Shown: in pieces, positions 51,369 through 61,868 of the stretch
Numbering within the stretch: position 1 is the first letter of the stretch
Layout: every line of letters starts with the position of its first letter
DNA from: Bacillus sp. CH30_1T
GTDB lineage: Bacteria; Bacillota; Bacilli; Bacillales; Bacillaceae_B
Assembly (NCBI RefSeq): GCF_008364765.1
Contig: NZ_VTUY01000008.1
Location: forward strand, 62,001-126,000
DNA length: 64,000 bases
Direction of reading: 5' to 3'
Made by a program: the position numbers and the translations under genes
Notes under the pieces: model-generated
Told to the model about the DNA's origin: nothing
Databases searched by the model: none
Seen by the model: the letters and a program-made list of their open reading frames with translations, nothing else

Positions 51369-53087
51369 ATGAAAGTGGAAGCGTTACCAGTAACGAAGGG
51401 AAACTATAATCTTGAAAGCTATGAAAATACGTATGAATCATTTGATTGGAAAGATGTCGAAAAAGAATTTTCATGGTCGGAAACAGGGCGTGTCAATCTG
51501 GCTCATGAAGCGATTGACCGACATGCAGTAACTTTCAGGAAAAATAAAGTCGCTCTTTATTACCGAGATGCAGAACGTGATGAAAAATATACGTACTCTG
51601 ATATGAAGAAGATGTCGAACAAAGCAGGAAATGTATTGAAGCGTTTTGGGGATGTGGAAAAAGGTGACCGTGTCTTCATCTTCATGCCGAGATCACCGGA
51701 ATTGTATTTCTCCGTATTAGGTGCGATCAAGTTGGGTGCCATCGTTGGTCCTCTGTTTGAAGCATTTATGGAGGGAGCCGTTCGTGATCGTCTGGAGGAT
51801 AGTGAAGCAAAGGTACTGATCACAACTCCTGAGCTATTAAAGAGGGTTCCAGTAAGTGAACTTCCAAACTTAAAGCATGTTTTCTTAATTGGGGAAGATG
51901 TACAGGAGGACGATGTCCAAATTGACTTCCTTTCAAAATTCGCTGAAGCGAGCGATAAACTGGCAGTAGAATGGGTAGACCGGAACGATGGGTTGATCCT
52001 TCACTATACATCAGGGTCCACAGGAAAACCAAAAGGGGTCCTTCATGTCCATAACGCTATGATCCAACATTATCAAACTTCCAAATGGGTACTTGACCTT
52101 CAGGAAGAGGATGTGTATTGGTGCACAGCGGATCCGGGCTGGGTCACAGGGACTTCATATGGAATCTTCGGTCCGTGGCTGACAGGTGCCTCGAACGTCA
52201 TTGTAGGGGGACGCTTTAAGCCGGAGAACTGGTATAAAACGATCGAAGATTATGGAGTAACGGTTTGGTACAGTGCCCCAACCGCCTTCAGGATGTTGAT
52301 GGGTGCAGGGGATGAAGTCGTGAAACAGTTCGACTTAAGCTCGCTTCGCCATATCCTGAGCGTAGGAGAACCGCTGAATCCAGAAGTTGTCCGCTGGGGA
52401 ATGAAAGTATTCAATCTGCGAATCCATGATACTTGGTGGATGACTGAAACAGGCGGTCAATTGATCTGTAATTATCCTAGCATGGAAATCAAGCCTGGAT
52501 CCATGGGGAAACCATTCCCGGGTGTGAAGGCGGCGATTGTGGATGATCAAGGAAACGAAGTGCCTCCTTACCGCATGGGGAACTTAGCAATTAAAAAAGG
52601 CTGGCCATCCATGATGAACCAGATCTGGAATAATCCACAGAAGTATGAATCATACTTCATGCCTGGTGACTGGTATGTTTCAGGAGATTCAGCTTATATG
52701 GATGAAGACGGATATTTCTGGTTTCAGGGACGAATTGATGATGTCATCATGACGTCTGGAGAACGAGTTGGTCCATTTGAGGTAGAAAGCAAGCTCGTAG
52801 AACATCCGGCAGTTGCCGAAGCAGGCGTCATTGGAAAACCTGATCCTGTTCGCGGCGAAATCATCAAAGCTTTCATCGCTCTTCGCGACGGCTACGAAGT
52901 GACAGATGAGCTAAAAGAAGAGATTCGCCAATTCGTGAAAAAAGGATTAGCTGCCCATGCGGCTCCAAGAGAAATAGAATTCAGAGACAAGCTGCCGAAA
53001 ACACGAAGCGGGAAAATCATGCGTCGCGTGTTGAAGGCATGGGAATTAGACCTTCCTACCGGTGATTTAAGTACAATGGAAGATTAA
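51369..53087 (+). CDS. acsA: Acetyl-CoA synthetase
   Basis: Adenylate-forming enzyme of 572 residues making acetyl-CoA from acetate, ATP and CoA. The ATP loop YTSGSTGKPKGVLH, the WWMTETGG and SGERVGPFEVE segments, and the C-terminal PKTRSGKIMRRVLK with the catalytic, acetylatable Lys are intact. That Lys is the target of AcuA/AcuC encoded divergently. ATG 51369 follows AAGGGGGA at 8 nt; ATG 51360 would abut the site. Confidence 0.97.
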   Translation: MKVEALPVTKGNYNLESYENTYESFDWKDVEKEFSWSETGRVNLAHEAIDRHAVTFRKNKVALYYRDAERDEKYTYSDMKKMSNKAGNVLKRFGDVEKGDRVFIFMPRSPELYFSVLGAIKLGAIVGPLFEAFMEGAVRDRLEDSEAKVLITTPELLKRVPVSELPNLKHVFLIGEDVQEDDVQIDFLSKFAEASDKLAVEWVDRNDGLILHYTSGSTGKPKGVLHVHNAMIQHYQTSKWVLDLQEEDVYWCTADPGWVTGTSYGIFGPWLTGASNVIVGGRFKPENWYKTIEDYGVTVWYSAPTAFRMLMGAGDEVVKQFDLSSLRHILSVGEPLNPEVVRWGMKVFNLRIHDTWWMTETGGQLICNYPSMEIKPGSMGKPFPGVKAAIVDDQGNEVPPYRMGNLAIKKGWPSMMNQIWNNPQKYESYFMPGDWYVSGDSAYMDEDGYFWFQGRIDDVIMTSGERVGPFEVESKLVEHPAVAEAGVIGKPDPVRGEIIKAFIALRDGYEVTDELKEEIRQFVKKGLAAHAAPREIEFRDKLPKTRSGKIMRRVLKAWELDLPTGDLSTMED

Positions 53088-53097
53088 TAGATGAAAG

Positions 53098-53129
53098 AAC
53101 CTCTGCTCGTGGTGAGTGGGGGTTTTTTT
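53098..53129 (+). terminator. Terminator of acsA
   Basis: AACCTC/GGGGTT arms with an inner CTC/GAG stem and seven T. Confidence 0.75.
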
Positions 53130-53280
53130 GTGGTCTGGGGGAGAAGGAGGTGAGGATGACGGAATTTGTCGATTTATGAGTGTTGGCAGATAAAATTAAT
53201 ATATGGTAGAAAAATTCCCAAAATGGTATGAAAGATTAAAGGGACAGTCCAAATCCAGCCCTTCACCCTCATCCAATATA

Positions 53281-53319
53281 AAAAAACGAGCAAAAAGTAA
53301 ATACTTTTGCTCGTTTTTT
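53281..53319. terminator. Hairpin at the 3' end of the PBP gene
   Basis: AAAAAACGAGCAAAA and TTTTGCTCGTTTTTT pair with A/T-runs on both sides; it ends the minus-strand gene. Confidence 0.9.
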
Positions 53320-53329
53320 AAATTGCTAT

Positions 53330-56260
53330 CTAATTCTGCTCAGCAGGTGGTTCAGGTTCAGCTGGTGGCTCGGTTCCTCCATTGTCACCGCCGCCATCAT
53401 CAGCTGGAGGTGGCTCAGGCTTGTCTGGTTTAGGAGGAGGAGGATCAGCCGGTTTATCACCAGGCGGTTTCGGATCCGTTGCCGGCTTCTCAGGCTTCGG
53501 TTCCGGTTTTGGCTCTGGTTTTCCGATTTGCACAGTGTTGGAAGGTGTAGATTGTTTTCCTGCTACATCAACAGCAACCACATAGAAATCACCATTTCCA
53601 ACGGAAACTGAATAATTCCCGTCAGACTTGACACTGCCGACCTTGCCGCCAGATTTACTATATACACGATATCCGACGACATCTCCGCTTGCAGAAGGGG
53701 TCCAAGTGATGGTATTACCATTAGCACTCGTTTTTACCGTCCCTGGAGCAACTCCGTCGTCAGAAATTTTGTTTTCTGCAATCAGAACATTTTTGAATCG
53801 ATTGTCACCTTCCGGAATGAGTTTGTTTGGATTTCCAGGTACAGAACCAAATACATTCTTCACAAAGTCAGGATTCAAGATCACTCCCGGTTGTGAAAAT
53901 TCTTCCGGCGTATTAGGCAGAGCTAAATATTTCTTTCCGTTTACCATGACATAACGGCTCATGAGTAAGCTGTCATCTGTTTTGGTTGGTACATATTTAG
54001 CGTTGAATAAGTCACTTTTCACTAACCCGGCCTGACTGCATGCTTCTGATGGCAGCAATCCGGAAATGGAACAGAAGGATCTTCTTACAATGCCTTCCGG
54101 TGCTGTGAACGAACCTTCGGGATCAATCAGTTCAGGAGCCAGGTCTCTTGTATCATTTAATAGGTATGACCATAAGCGGATATTTCGCAATCCATAATGT
54201 CCATATTGTGCTCTCGATGCTGCTGTATTTAATGATGAAGGTGTATCATACCCGAACCAGGTTCCAAATGTAATGCTCGGATTGGATGCGACAAACCAGT
54301 GATCCTTGTATTCCTGACTCGTTCCGGATTTCCCGGCCCAGTCAGAACCAAAGTTCAGGAATTTCTTCGCATAGCGACCTGTCCCAAGTGAATGATCCAG
54401 GGTATCCCTCATCATATCGATGGCAAGGTAAGCTGTTTGTGGACTGAATACATCCACCGGTTCTACTTTATGTTCGAACACCACGTTGCCATCTTGATCG
54501 ACAATTTTATCTATCATGTAGGCATCTATGAATTTCCCGCCATTTGCAAAAGTAGTATAGGCATTTACATTTTCTTCTACTGTTACACCACTTGTGGTGG
54601 CCCCCAGTGCAAGTGACAGGTTGTTATCATATCTGCTGTTTAGTGATGAAAAGCCCATTTTCAGAAGGAATTCTTTAAATGGATTTCGGTTATAAATATT
54701 GGCATAAGTTCTTACAACAGGTAAGTTCAATGATTCTGCAAGTGCATATCTTGCAGGGAAAAGTCCTCGTTCATTAAGCGAGTAGTTTTCAGGCGTCCAG
54801 CCATTGATGTTCACACCAACGTCAGGAATAGGGGATCCAGGTGAAATGTATCCGTATTCCAGTGCCGGGGCATAAGCAAGTAAAGGCTTCATGGTAGACC
54901 CGTTCGATCTCAGTGACTGGGTGGCGTGGTTGATTTGTTCCGTTTTAAAATCACGGCCGCCAATGAAACTGATGATGCGTCCTGTTTTATTTTCAATCAT
55001 GATCGCTCCGACCTGAACCGGCTCCTGCACTTCCACTTCTTCTCCTGTTTCAGGGTCAGTTGCCGTTACATATTTTGGAGGTCCATACATTTCGTAGGCA
55101 TCTTTCGTCTTTTGCATTTGATCATAGATTTTTTTATCGATAGTTGAGTGAATCTGATAACCGCTTTGACGAACATTGCGGTCAGCGAGCGTTCGGTATT
55201 TTTCTTCAAGTTCATCATTATTTTCAAGATCCTGTTTTGAATAGCCGTCTTTTTCTGCAAGCACATCCGTCATGATGTCCACTGCTCTGCTTTCAAGTTC
55301 GGCAATCAGCCAAGGATACTGTTCACTCGGTGATGCTTTAGCCTTGATGAAATCTTTCGACAGGTCATAGGCAACAGCATCATCGTACTCTTTTTTCGTT
55401 ATATAACCTTCTCGGTGCATTCTGTAGAGTACAGTATTTTTTCGGCTTATTCCAGCTTCCAGATTCTCTTTCATTTCTCCACTATTCGTAAATGGTGTGT
55501 AAGAGAATGGAGCTTGAGGAAGTCCTGCAATGAACGCCGATTGAGGCAAGGTTAAGTCCTTGGCATCGACTCCGAATATCCCTTGGGCAGCAGATTGGAC
55601 CCCGGCGATATTCCGACCGGAAGAATTACGTCCAAGTGTCGCTACATTCAGGTACGCTTCCAGAATTTCGTCCTTTTCAAAGAAGCGTTCCAAGCGAAGG
55701 GCGAGGAGTATTTCTTTTGCTTTTCTTTCAAATGATACTTCATTCGTCAATATTTGGTTTTTGATTAGCTGTTGTGTGAGTGTACTTCCACCTGATTGAG
55801 TGGAGGAATTGGTGAATTCCTGTAGTACGGCACGCATGATCGCTTTCGGTACGACACCGTTATGTTCTTTGAAGTATTCATCTTCCGTGGCAATAACAGC
55901 ATTTCGCAGATCTTCAGAAACATCTTCGAGCTTCACTTCTTCCCGCTCTAAGTCTGTTCGGAGTTTCCCCAAATATACATCATTGGCAAAGTATAGCTGC
56001 GACGTTTCTTCGTAGTTGTAAATGTCCTTTTTCATTTGGTCATAAGGACGGATCGGTTCTTCCTTGACGAGAGAAGCGAAATATCCCGCTCCGACTCCTC
56101 CTGCAAATGCGAAACCCAGTACAAAGATCACGACCAGGATCAACGACAGATTCCAGAATACTCCGTATGTAATTCTTGCTCGTTTTTGAACTCCAGTATT
56201 TGAAAAGAACCTGATTGCAGGGTCTAATTTTTCGAGTGATTTGTTCCATTTTTCCTTCAT
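53330..56260 (-). CDS. Class A penicillin-binding protein with FN3 and Pro-rich tail
   Basis: A 976-residue bifunctional peptidoglycan synthase. After a cytoplasmic basic stretch and one membrane helix (~35-62), the GT51 glycosyltransferase has the catalytic Glu126 in TEDEYFKEHNGV, then QSGGSTLTQQLIKNQ and RKAKEILLALRLE; the transpeptidase has the Ser-x-x-Lys STMK (about 454-457) and KSGTS (about 644-648). A fibronectin type III-like domain (~840-905) and a 70-residue Pro/Glu/Asp/Gly tail follow. Resembles the ponA-type PBP1 group. Minus strand, single gene. Confidence 0.93.
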   Translation of the reverse strand: MKEKWNKSLEKLDPAIRFFSNTGVQKRARITYGVFWNLSLILVVIFVLGFAFAGGVGAGYFASLVKEEPIRPYDQMKKDIYNYEETSQLYFANDVYLGKLRTDLEREEVKLEDVSEDLRNAVIATEDEYFKEHNGVVPKAIMRAVLQEFTNSSTQSGGSTLTQQLIKNQILTNEVSFERKAKEILLALRLERFFEKDEILEAYLNVATLGRNSSGRNIAGVQSAAQGIFGVDAKDLTLPQSAFIAGLPQAPFSYTPFTNSGEMKENLEAGISRKNTVLYRMHREGYITKKEYDDAVAYDLSKDFIKAKASPSEQYPWLIAELESRAVDIMTDVLAEKDGYSKQDLENNDELEEKYRTLADRNVRQSGYQIHSTIDKKIYDQMQKTKDAYEMYGPPKYVTATDPETGEEVEVQEPVQVGAIMIENKTGRIISFIGGRDFKTEQINHATQSLRSNGSTMKPLLAYAPALEYGYISPGSPIPDVGVNINGWTPENYSLNERGLFPARYALAESLNLPVVRTYANIYNRNPFKEFLLKMGFSSLNSRYDNNLSLALGATTSGVTVEENVNAYTTFANGGKFIDAYMIDKIVDQDGNVVFEHKVEPVDVFSPQTAYLAIDMMRDTLDHSLGTGRYAKKFLNFGSDWAGKSGTSQEYKDHWFVASNPSITFGTWFGYDTPSSLNTAASRAQYGHYGLRNIRLWSYLLNDTRDLAPELIDPEGSFTAPEGIVRRSFCSISGLLPSEACSQAGLVKSDLFNAKYVPTKTDDSLLMSRYVMVNGKKYLALPNTPEEFSQPGVILNPDFVKNVFGSVPGNPNKLIPEGDNRFKNVLIAENKISDDGVAPGTVKTSANGNTITWTPSASGDVVGYRVYSKSGGKVGSVKSDGNYSVSVGNGDFYVVAVDVAGKQSTPSNTVQIGKPEPKPEPKPEKPATDPKPPGDKPADPPPPKPDKPEPPPADDGGGDNGGTEPPAEPEPPAEQN

Positions 56261-56353
56261 ATATCATTCCCCCCAGAACATTCCCATTATAGCATATTTA
56301 CAGGAAGGCTGTCGTAAAAAGTCAAATAAAATGGTCTTTTATCATGCGTTTAG

Positions 56354-56382
56354 TTGACTAATATTTTAGAATATGGTAAAAA
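56354..56382 (+). promoter_or_regulatory. sigma-A promoter of the tyrS leader
   Basis: TTGACT (56354-56359), 17 bp, TAAAAA (56377-56382) with an extended TGG just before it. Confidence 0.7.
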
Positions 56383-56399
56383 CCTTATATAGCGAAATG

Positions 56400-57972
<1,573 letters not shown>

Positions 57973-57991
57973 TACTATTATTGAATCTGTC

Positions 57992-58038
57992 AGTACGGTA
58001 TCCGTTTCTCTTTTGTGAAGCGGGTACCGTGCTTTTTA
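57992..58038 (+). terminator. Terminator of tyrS
   Basis: A 17-bp stem (57992-58008 with 58017-58033) including three G-U wobbles, followed by TTTTTATT. Confidence 0.85.
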
Positions 58039-58055
58039 TTAGTGTGGAAGAAGAA

Positions 58056-58115
58056 GTTGAAAATAAAAGGGCCGGAGTTGAAAATATAGCTGAAAAGTTG
58101 AAGGTTGAAAAGAAA
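58056..58115. repeat. Degenerate intergenic array, ~20-21 bp period
   Basis: GTTGAAAATA or GTTGAAGGTT recurs at 58056, 58077 and 58097. Weakest of the seven arrays. Lies between the convergent tyrS and rpsD terminators. Confidence 0.5.
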
Positions 58116-58226
58116 TGCTTCTAATGATTACATTCAGTACCGAAACCCGTCCTGAATTGTAATGAATTCTTATATATTTTACAAAATGTCCAAATGCTGA
58201 CTCAATCTAATTTTATTAGGCACAAA

Positions 58227-58256
58227 AAAACACTGCCCATAAAATGGACAGTGTCT
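58227..58256 (-). terminator. Terminator of rpsD
   Basis: ACACTGCCCAT and ATGGACAGTGT pair; the minus-strand T-run follows. Confidence 0.85.
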
Positions 58257-58268
58257 TTTGTACAAAGA

Positions 58269-58871
58269 TTAACGAGAGTAGAACTCAACGATAAGAGCTT
58301 CGTTAATTTCAGCCGGTAATTCAGAACGTTCAGGAACGCGTGTGAAAGTACCTTCTAATTTGTCAGCATCGAAAGTTAGGAATTCAGGAACAAAGCTGTT
58401 CACTTCCATCGCTTCTTTGATGATGTCAAGGTTACGTGATTTTTCACGAACTGAGATTGTTTGACCAGGAAGTACGCGGAATGAAGGGATATCTACGCGA
58501 GATCCGTTCACTGTTACGTGACCGTGGTTAACAAGTTGACGTGCTTGACGACGAGTACGAGCTAAACCTAAACGATAAACAACGTTATCTAGGCGGCACT
58601 CAAGTAACGCCATGAAGTTTTCACCGTGTTTACCTTGTAATTTGCCAGCTTGGTCAAATAGGTTACGGAATTGACGCTCAGTTACTCCGTACATGTGACG
58701 AAGTTTTTGCTTCTCTTGAAGTTGTAAACCGTACTCAGAGATTTTTTTACGTTGGTTAGGACCATGTTGTCCAGGAGCGTAAGGACGCTTTTCTAATTCT
58801 TTACCCGTTCCGCTTAGAGAGATTCCAAGACGACGAGATAATTTCCAGCTTGGGCCAGTATATCGAGCCAT
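58269..58871 (-). CDS. rpsD: Ribosomal protein S4
   Basis: A 200-residue primary 16S-binding protein of the 30S subunit. It begins [36 protein letters not shown] and contains the S4 domain ([33 protein letters not shown]). AAAGGAGG stands before the ATG at 58871; extending the frame to 58943 would run into the leader. Autoregulated through its own mRNA leader. Confidence 0.98.
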   Translation of the reverse strand: MARYTGPSWKLSRRLGISLSGTGKELEKRPYAPGQHGPNQRKKISEYGLQLQEKQKLRHMYGVTERQFRNLFDQAGKLQGKHGENFMALLECRLDNVVYRLGLARTRRQARQLVNHGHVTVNGSRVDIPSFRVLPGQTISVREKSRNLDIIKEAMEVNSFVPEFLTFDADKLEGTFTRVPERSELPAEINEALIVEFYSR

Positions 58872-59057
58872 GAATGACTCCTCCTTTATTGTTTTTATTT
58901 TGTTGTAAAATAAAAACACCTGTGAATAAACAATTATGTGCATTTTGTTTTCATGTACCTTCGCCCTAGCAGCAGAGGGTTACAAGATACACCTCAAGAT
59001 GTAGAGGAACAAAATACGATCATAAAGGACTTCACTGAAGCTGCATTATTTTACACA
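58872..59057 (-). ncRNA. S4 autoregulatory leader of rpsD
   Basis: About 185 nt of structured leader between promoter and start codon. It shows CCTC/GAGG (59007-58992) and CCCT/AGGG (58978-58963) stems, typical of the Firmicutes S4 leader to which S4 binds to repress translation, and an 11-bp A/T hairpin GTTTTTATTTT/AAAATAAAAAC (58891-58917) next to the Shine-Dalgarno. I assign it from position, length and the stems; full pseudoknot not verified. Confidence 0.65.
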
Positions 59058-59063
59058 AAGAAT

Positions 59064-59092
59064 ATTATATGACGGGAGAGCATAGAAGTCAA
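59064..59092 (-). promoter_or_regulatory. sigma-A promoter of rpsD
   Basis: Minus strand TTGACT (59092-59087), 17 bp, TATAAT (59069-59064), close to consensus. Confidence 0.85.
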
Positions 59093-59174
59093 GGAAGTAT
59101 TTTAAGATGAACAGGTTTCATAGATTCTTGCGAGTGTTGTTCTCTAAACAAAATAGTCCAAAAGTCATTTTTTG

Positions 59175-59183
59175 TGATATAAT
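59175..59183 (+). promoter_or_regulatory. Extended -10 promoter before the anchored protein gene
   Basis: TGATATAAT matches TGn-TATAAT fully; no clear -35. Confidence 0.55.
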
Positions 59184-59218
59184 AAAAGTTGGAAAATATG
59201 TTGAATAGGTGAATGTTG

Positions 59219-59827
59219 TTGAAAGAATCAAAAAGAGAAAAGACCCTTAGATTTGTATTGATCGGTCTGTGCGTCCTGGTTGTTTTCGGAGGGTTTATTT
59301 ATTCTTCCAATTCCTCATTACAAGTAGATGAGTCCGGGCAATCGATCCATGCGGAGGTATTAACTGCAGGAAATAGAGAGCAGAACCCCGTCATCGCTGT
59401 AGCAAAGATGGCTCAAGATCAGCCTGTTCTTATTATATATGAACTTGATAGAAGCAATCAGTATTATTTTAAGGTATTACATAGTGTGTCGTTACAGAAA
59501 AGAGTGAAAAAGATAGGACTCACAAAAGATAAAGATGGAATTTGGGTCCAATTAGATAAGAAACAATGGGTGTTATTTTCAAGATCTTTAGAGGTTTTAC
59601 AAGAGAAGAAAGATGTTCCTTCATCAGTGATTTCCAGTAAACAACCCTTTAAATATGATGAGCATCATCAATTGATAGACATTTCCTTTAGAGAGGACAA
59701 AGACCCGATTCAACTGGATTTGTCAGATCAGAAAGCTGAACCCGCGGAAGTCCATTCCTTATCGGTAGATCAGCCTATATGGCTCGTGGTATTACAAGAA
59801 GATCTGGTGCTGGCTCAAGGTCAATGA
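59219..59827 (+). CDS. Membrane-anchored protein upstream of dgcP, unknown
   Basis: About 202 residues. One N-terminal signal-anchor segment (RFVLIGLCVLVVFGGFIYSS) puts the rest outside the cell; the outer part is beta-rich and begins with a Ser/Asp/Glu linker. No catalytic motif is recognised. Start uncertain: TTG 59219 gives the best distance from AGGTG, ATG 59213 is nearly on top of it. It lies 41 nt upstream of dgcP on the same strand with no terminator between, so it may be cotranscribed. Confidence 0.65.
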   Translation: MKESKREKTLRFVLIGLCVLVVFGGFIYSSNSSLQVDESGQSIHAEVLTAGNREQNPVIAVAKMAQDQPVLIIYELDRSNQYYFKVLHSVSLQKRVKKIGLTKDKDGIWVQLDKKQWVLFSRSLEVLQEKKDVPSSVISSKQPFKYDEHHQLIDISFREDKDPIQLDLSDQKAEPAEVHSLSVDQPIWLVVLQEDLVLAQGQ

Positions 59828-59868
59828 TGTTAATAGTTTCACAAACCTTTTAGGTGTGGGTGAGAAAA

Positions 59869-61701
59869 ATGTACGTTGTTCATAATTCATTGCTTGAATA
59901 TAAGTCAAAGCTGTTTGATTTAATCTATGAAGAAATGTCAGTTGAATTGGGGCATTCTGCTCATTTGCAAAAGTGGCTGACAATTATTAAAGACTGCCTT
60001 GATATTGATCGGGCATTTTTATATTTTTATAGCGAGTCTGCCTATCTCTTATATCACCCCAGTGACAATGACGAAGTTCCCCTCACGCTTGCTGAAACGA
60101 AGGAGAAATACGTTTTTCGTCCTGTAATGGTTGAGGAAGAGGATAATTTCAACATCCGTTTTCACTTTACGAATAAAGATGGCAGTCCCCTGGCGATGCT
60201 TTTAGTAAAGAGGGATGAACGTAAAGAAGTGGCAGACGATAGCTGGCTCCATTCCTTTTGGGAAGCCAGCAATCAATTTTTACAGCATACAGGTGGAATC
60301 CAGACCGTACTCGAAGATGAAAAACGGTACAGGGAATTATTTAAAGTAACGGAGATTTTTCACTCAACAAGGGATGTTCATACGCTTCTCGTGCAGATCA
60401 TTGAAACGTTGAAGCAGGTGTTTCCAATCGATGAATTCCACTTGTTATTGTCTAACGACCGGTATGAATTCGGGACACTCCCCATTAAAAATTTTGACTT
60501 TGATCGTGCCAATGAGTCTGCCATGCAGGCATTTGTAAATGGGAGTATCGAAGTGAGGGAACAGGATATCCTGTATGCACCTTTAAAAGGGAAACAGGGA
60601 ATCTATGGCGTTCTCGAAGTGAAGTCAAAGGCCCATTTCACCTTTACGGAACAGAAGATCGAGTTCATTCGCTTACTTGCCTATACGGCAGGGAATGCCC
60701 TTGAAAATGCTAAACTTTATGAACAGTCTAAAAGGCTCATTACCGATTTGCAGCTTATTAATGAAACCTCTCATCAGTTAAATTTGAATTTACGATTAAC
60801 GGATACGGTCTTATTTTTAAAAAAACAGATTAAACGATCCTTTCAGGCATCAGCCATCGGATTTGTTCTCCTTCAAAAAGGGGAGTATAGAATCCTGGAA
60901 GAAAGCTCTCCTGTTTTTTTTGAACTAGAAGGTGAAAAGTATATCTCTTATGTAAAGGGGAGAATCGAGAAGGAACGGGATGCCATCTTTTTAGGTGATG
61001 TAAGCGATCGATTCGATATGGGAGTGGTCTTTCCTTCCGTTATGGCCGTCCCGATGATTCAAAATGAAGCCCTGCTAGGGTTTTGCATAGTGTTACATAA
61101 AGAACCGTACATGTTTTCATTTGATATGTACAAGCTGCTTCAGTCATTTATCCATCACTCAACCCTGGCGATAACCAATGCAACCCTTCGTGAGAAACTT
61201 GAGCATATGGTCATTACCGATCATATGACCAAATTATTCGCACGGAATTATCTCGATGATGAAATGGAATCTTCGATGAATAAAGATTCAGTGGGAACCT
61301 TGCTGTTGATCGATATTGACGATTTCAAGGCGATTAATGATAATTACGGCCATCAAATTGGGGATGAAGTCATTATCGGGGTGGCGAACCTGATTAAAGG
61401 AATCGTAAGTCATCATGGATTTGTTGCCAGATGGGGTGGAGAAGAATTAGCGGTCTATCTTCCTTCTCTTGATCATGTGGCTGGATCTGACATTGCTCAA
61501 CGCATTGTCGAGGAGGTTCCAGTGAATACAGATCCTTCAGTGACTCTGTCCTGTGGCTTATCCACATGGAGAGTAAAGGATGACCAGTGCCCTAAGTCTG
61601 TAAAGGAATTAGTAAAGAAAGCAGATGAAGCACTCTATCATGCGAAAAATAATGGCAAGAATCAGGTTGTGAAAGATTGTGATGGAATCATCCTGGAATA
61701 A
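59869..61701 (+). CDS. dgcP: Diguanylate cyclase DgcP (YtrP), GAF-GGDEF
   Basis: A 610-residue cyclase making c-di-GMP. N-terminal and central GAF-like sensory regions (two, about 30-280 and 300-440) precede the GGDEF domain with LLLIDIDDFKAINDNYGHQIGDEV and the active-site GGEEL at 523-527. The inhibitory I-site RxxD, normally five residues before GGDEF, is replaced by a His-Gly stretch, so product inhibition is unlikely. No membrane segment. The preferred ATG 59869 has GGTGAG in front; GTG codons at 59854 and 59860 are alternatives. Confidence 0.9.
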   Translation: MYVVHNSLLEYKSKLFDLIYEEMSVELGHSAHLQKWLTIIKDCLDIDRAFLYFYSESAYLLYHPSDNDEVPLTLAETKEKYVFRPVMVEEEDNFNIRFHFTNKDGSPLAMLLVKRDERKEVADDSWLHSFWEASNQFLQHTGGIQTVLEDEKRYRELFKVTEIFHSTRDVHTLLVQIIETLKQVFPIDEFHLLLSNDRYEFGTLPIKNFDFDRANESAMQAFVNGSIEVREQDILYAPLKGKQGIYGVLEVKSKAHFTFTEQKIEFIRLLAYTAGNALENAKLYEQSKRLITDLQLINETSHQLNLNLRLTDTVLFLKKQIKRSFQASAIGFVLLQKGEYRILEESSPVFFELEGEKYISYVKGRIEKERDAIFLGDVSDRFDMGVVFPSVMAVPMIQNEALLGFCIVLHKEPYMFSFDMYKLLQSFIHHSTLAITNATLREKLEHMVITDHMTKLFARNYLDDEMESSMNKDSVGTLLLIDIDDFKAINDNYGHQIGDEVIIGVANLIKGIVSHHGFVARWGGEELAVYLPSLDHVAGSDIAQRIVEEVPVNTDPSVTLSCGLSTWRVKDDQCPKSVKELVKKADEALYHAKNNGKNQVVKDCDGIILE

Positions 61702-61711
61702 GAATGTTCGG

Positions 61712-61757
61712 GAACCCGTGAAATGAGTCGACATGTCTCTTACGGGTTCTTCTTTTT
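61712..61757 (+). terminator. Terminator of dgcP
   Basis: GAACCCGT pairs with ACGGGTTC over a 22-nt loop, followed by TTCTTTTTT. Confidence 0.7.
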
Positions 61758-61782
61758 TGGCCATTCCTCTTTATCACTTTAG

Positions 61783-61796
61783 TGTAACCGCTTTCT
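61783..61796 (+). promoter_or_regulatory. Candidate cre before the methionine gamma-lyase gene
   Basis: TGTAACCGCTTTCT matches the CcpA operator TGWAARCGYTWNCW with one mismatch and lies just upstream of the expected -35 for a TAGAAT -10 at 61820-61825. Confidence 0.6.
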
Positions 61797-61868
61797 TTTT
61801 TGTCGTGGTTATCATATTCTAGAATAGTAGTTACTTAGACTTAAAGGGAATACTGGGAGGAATACTTT

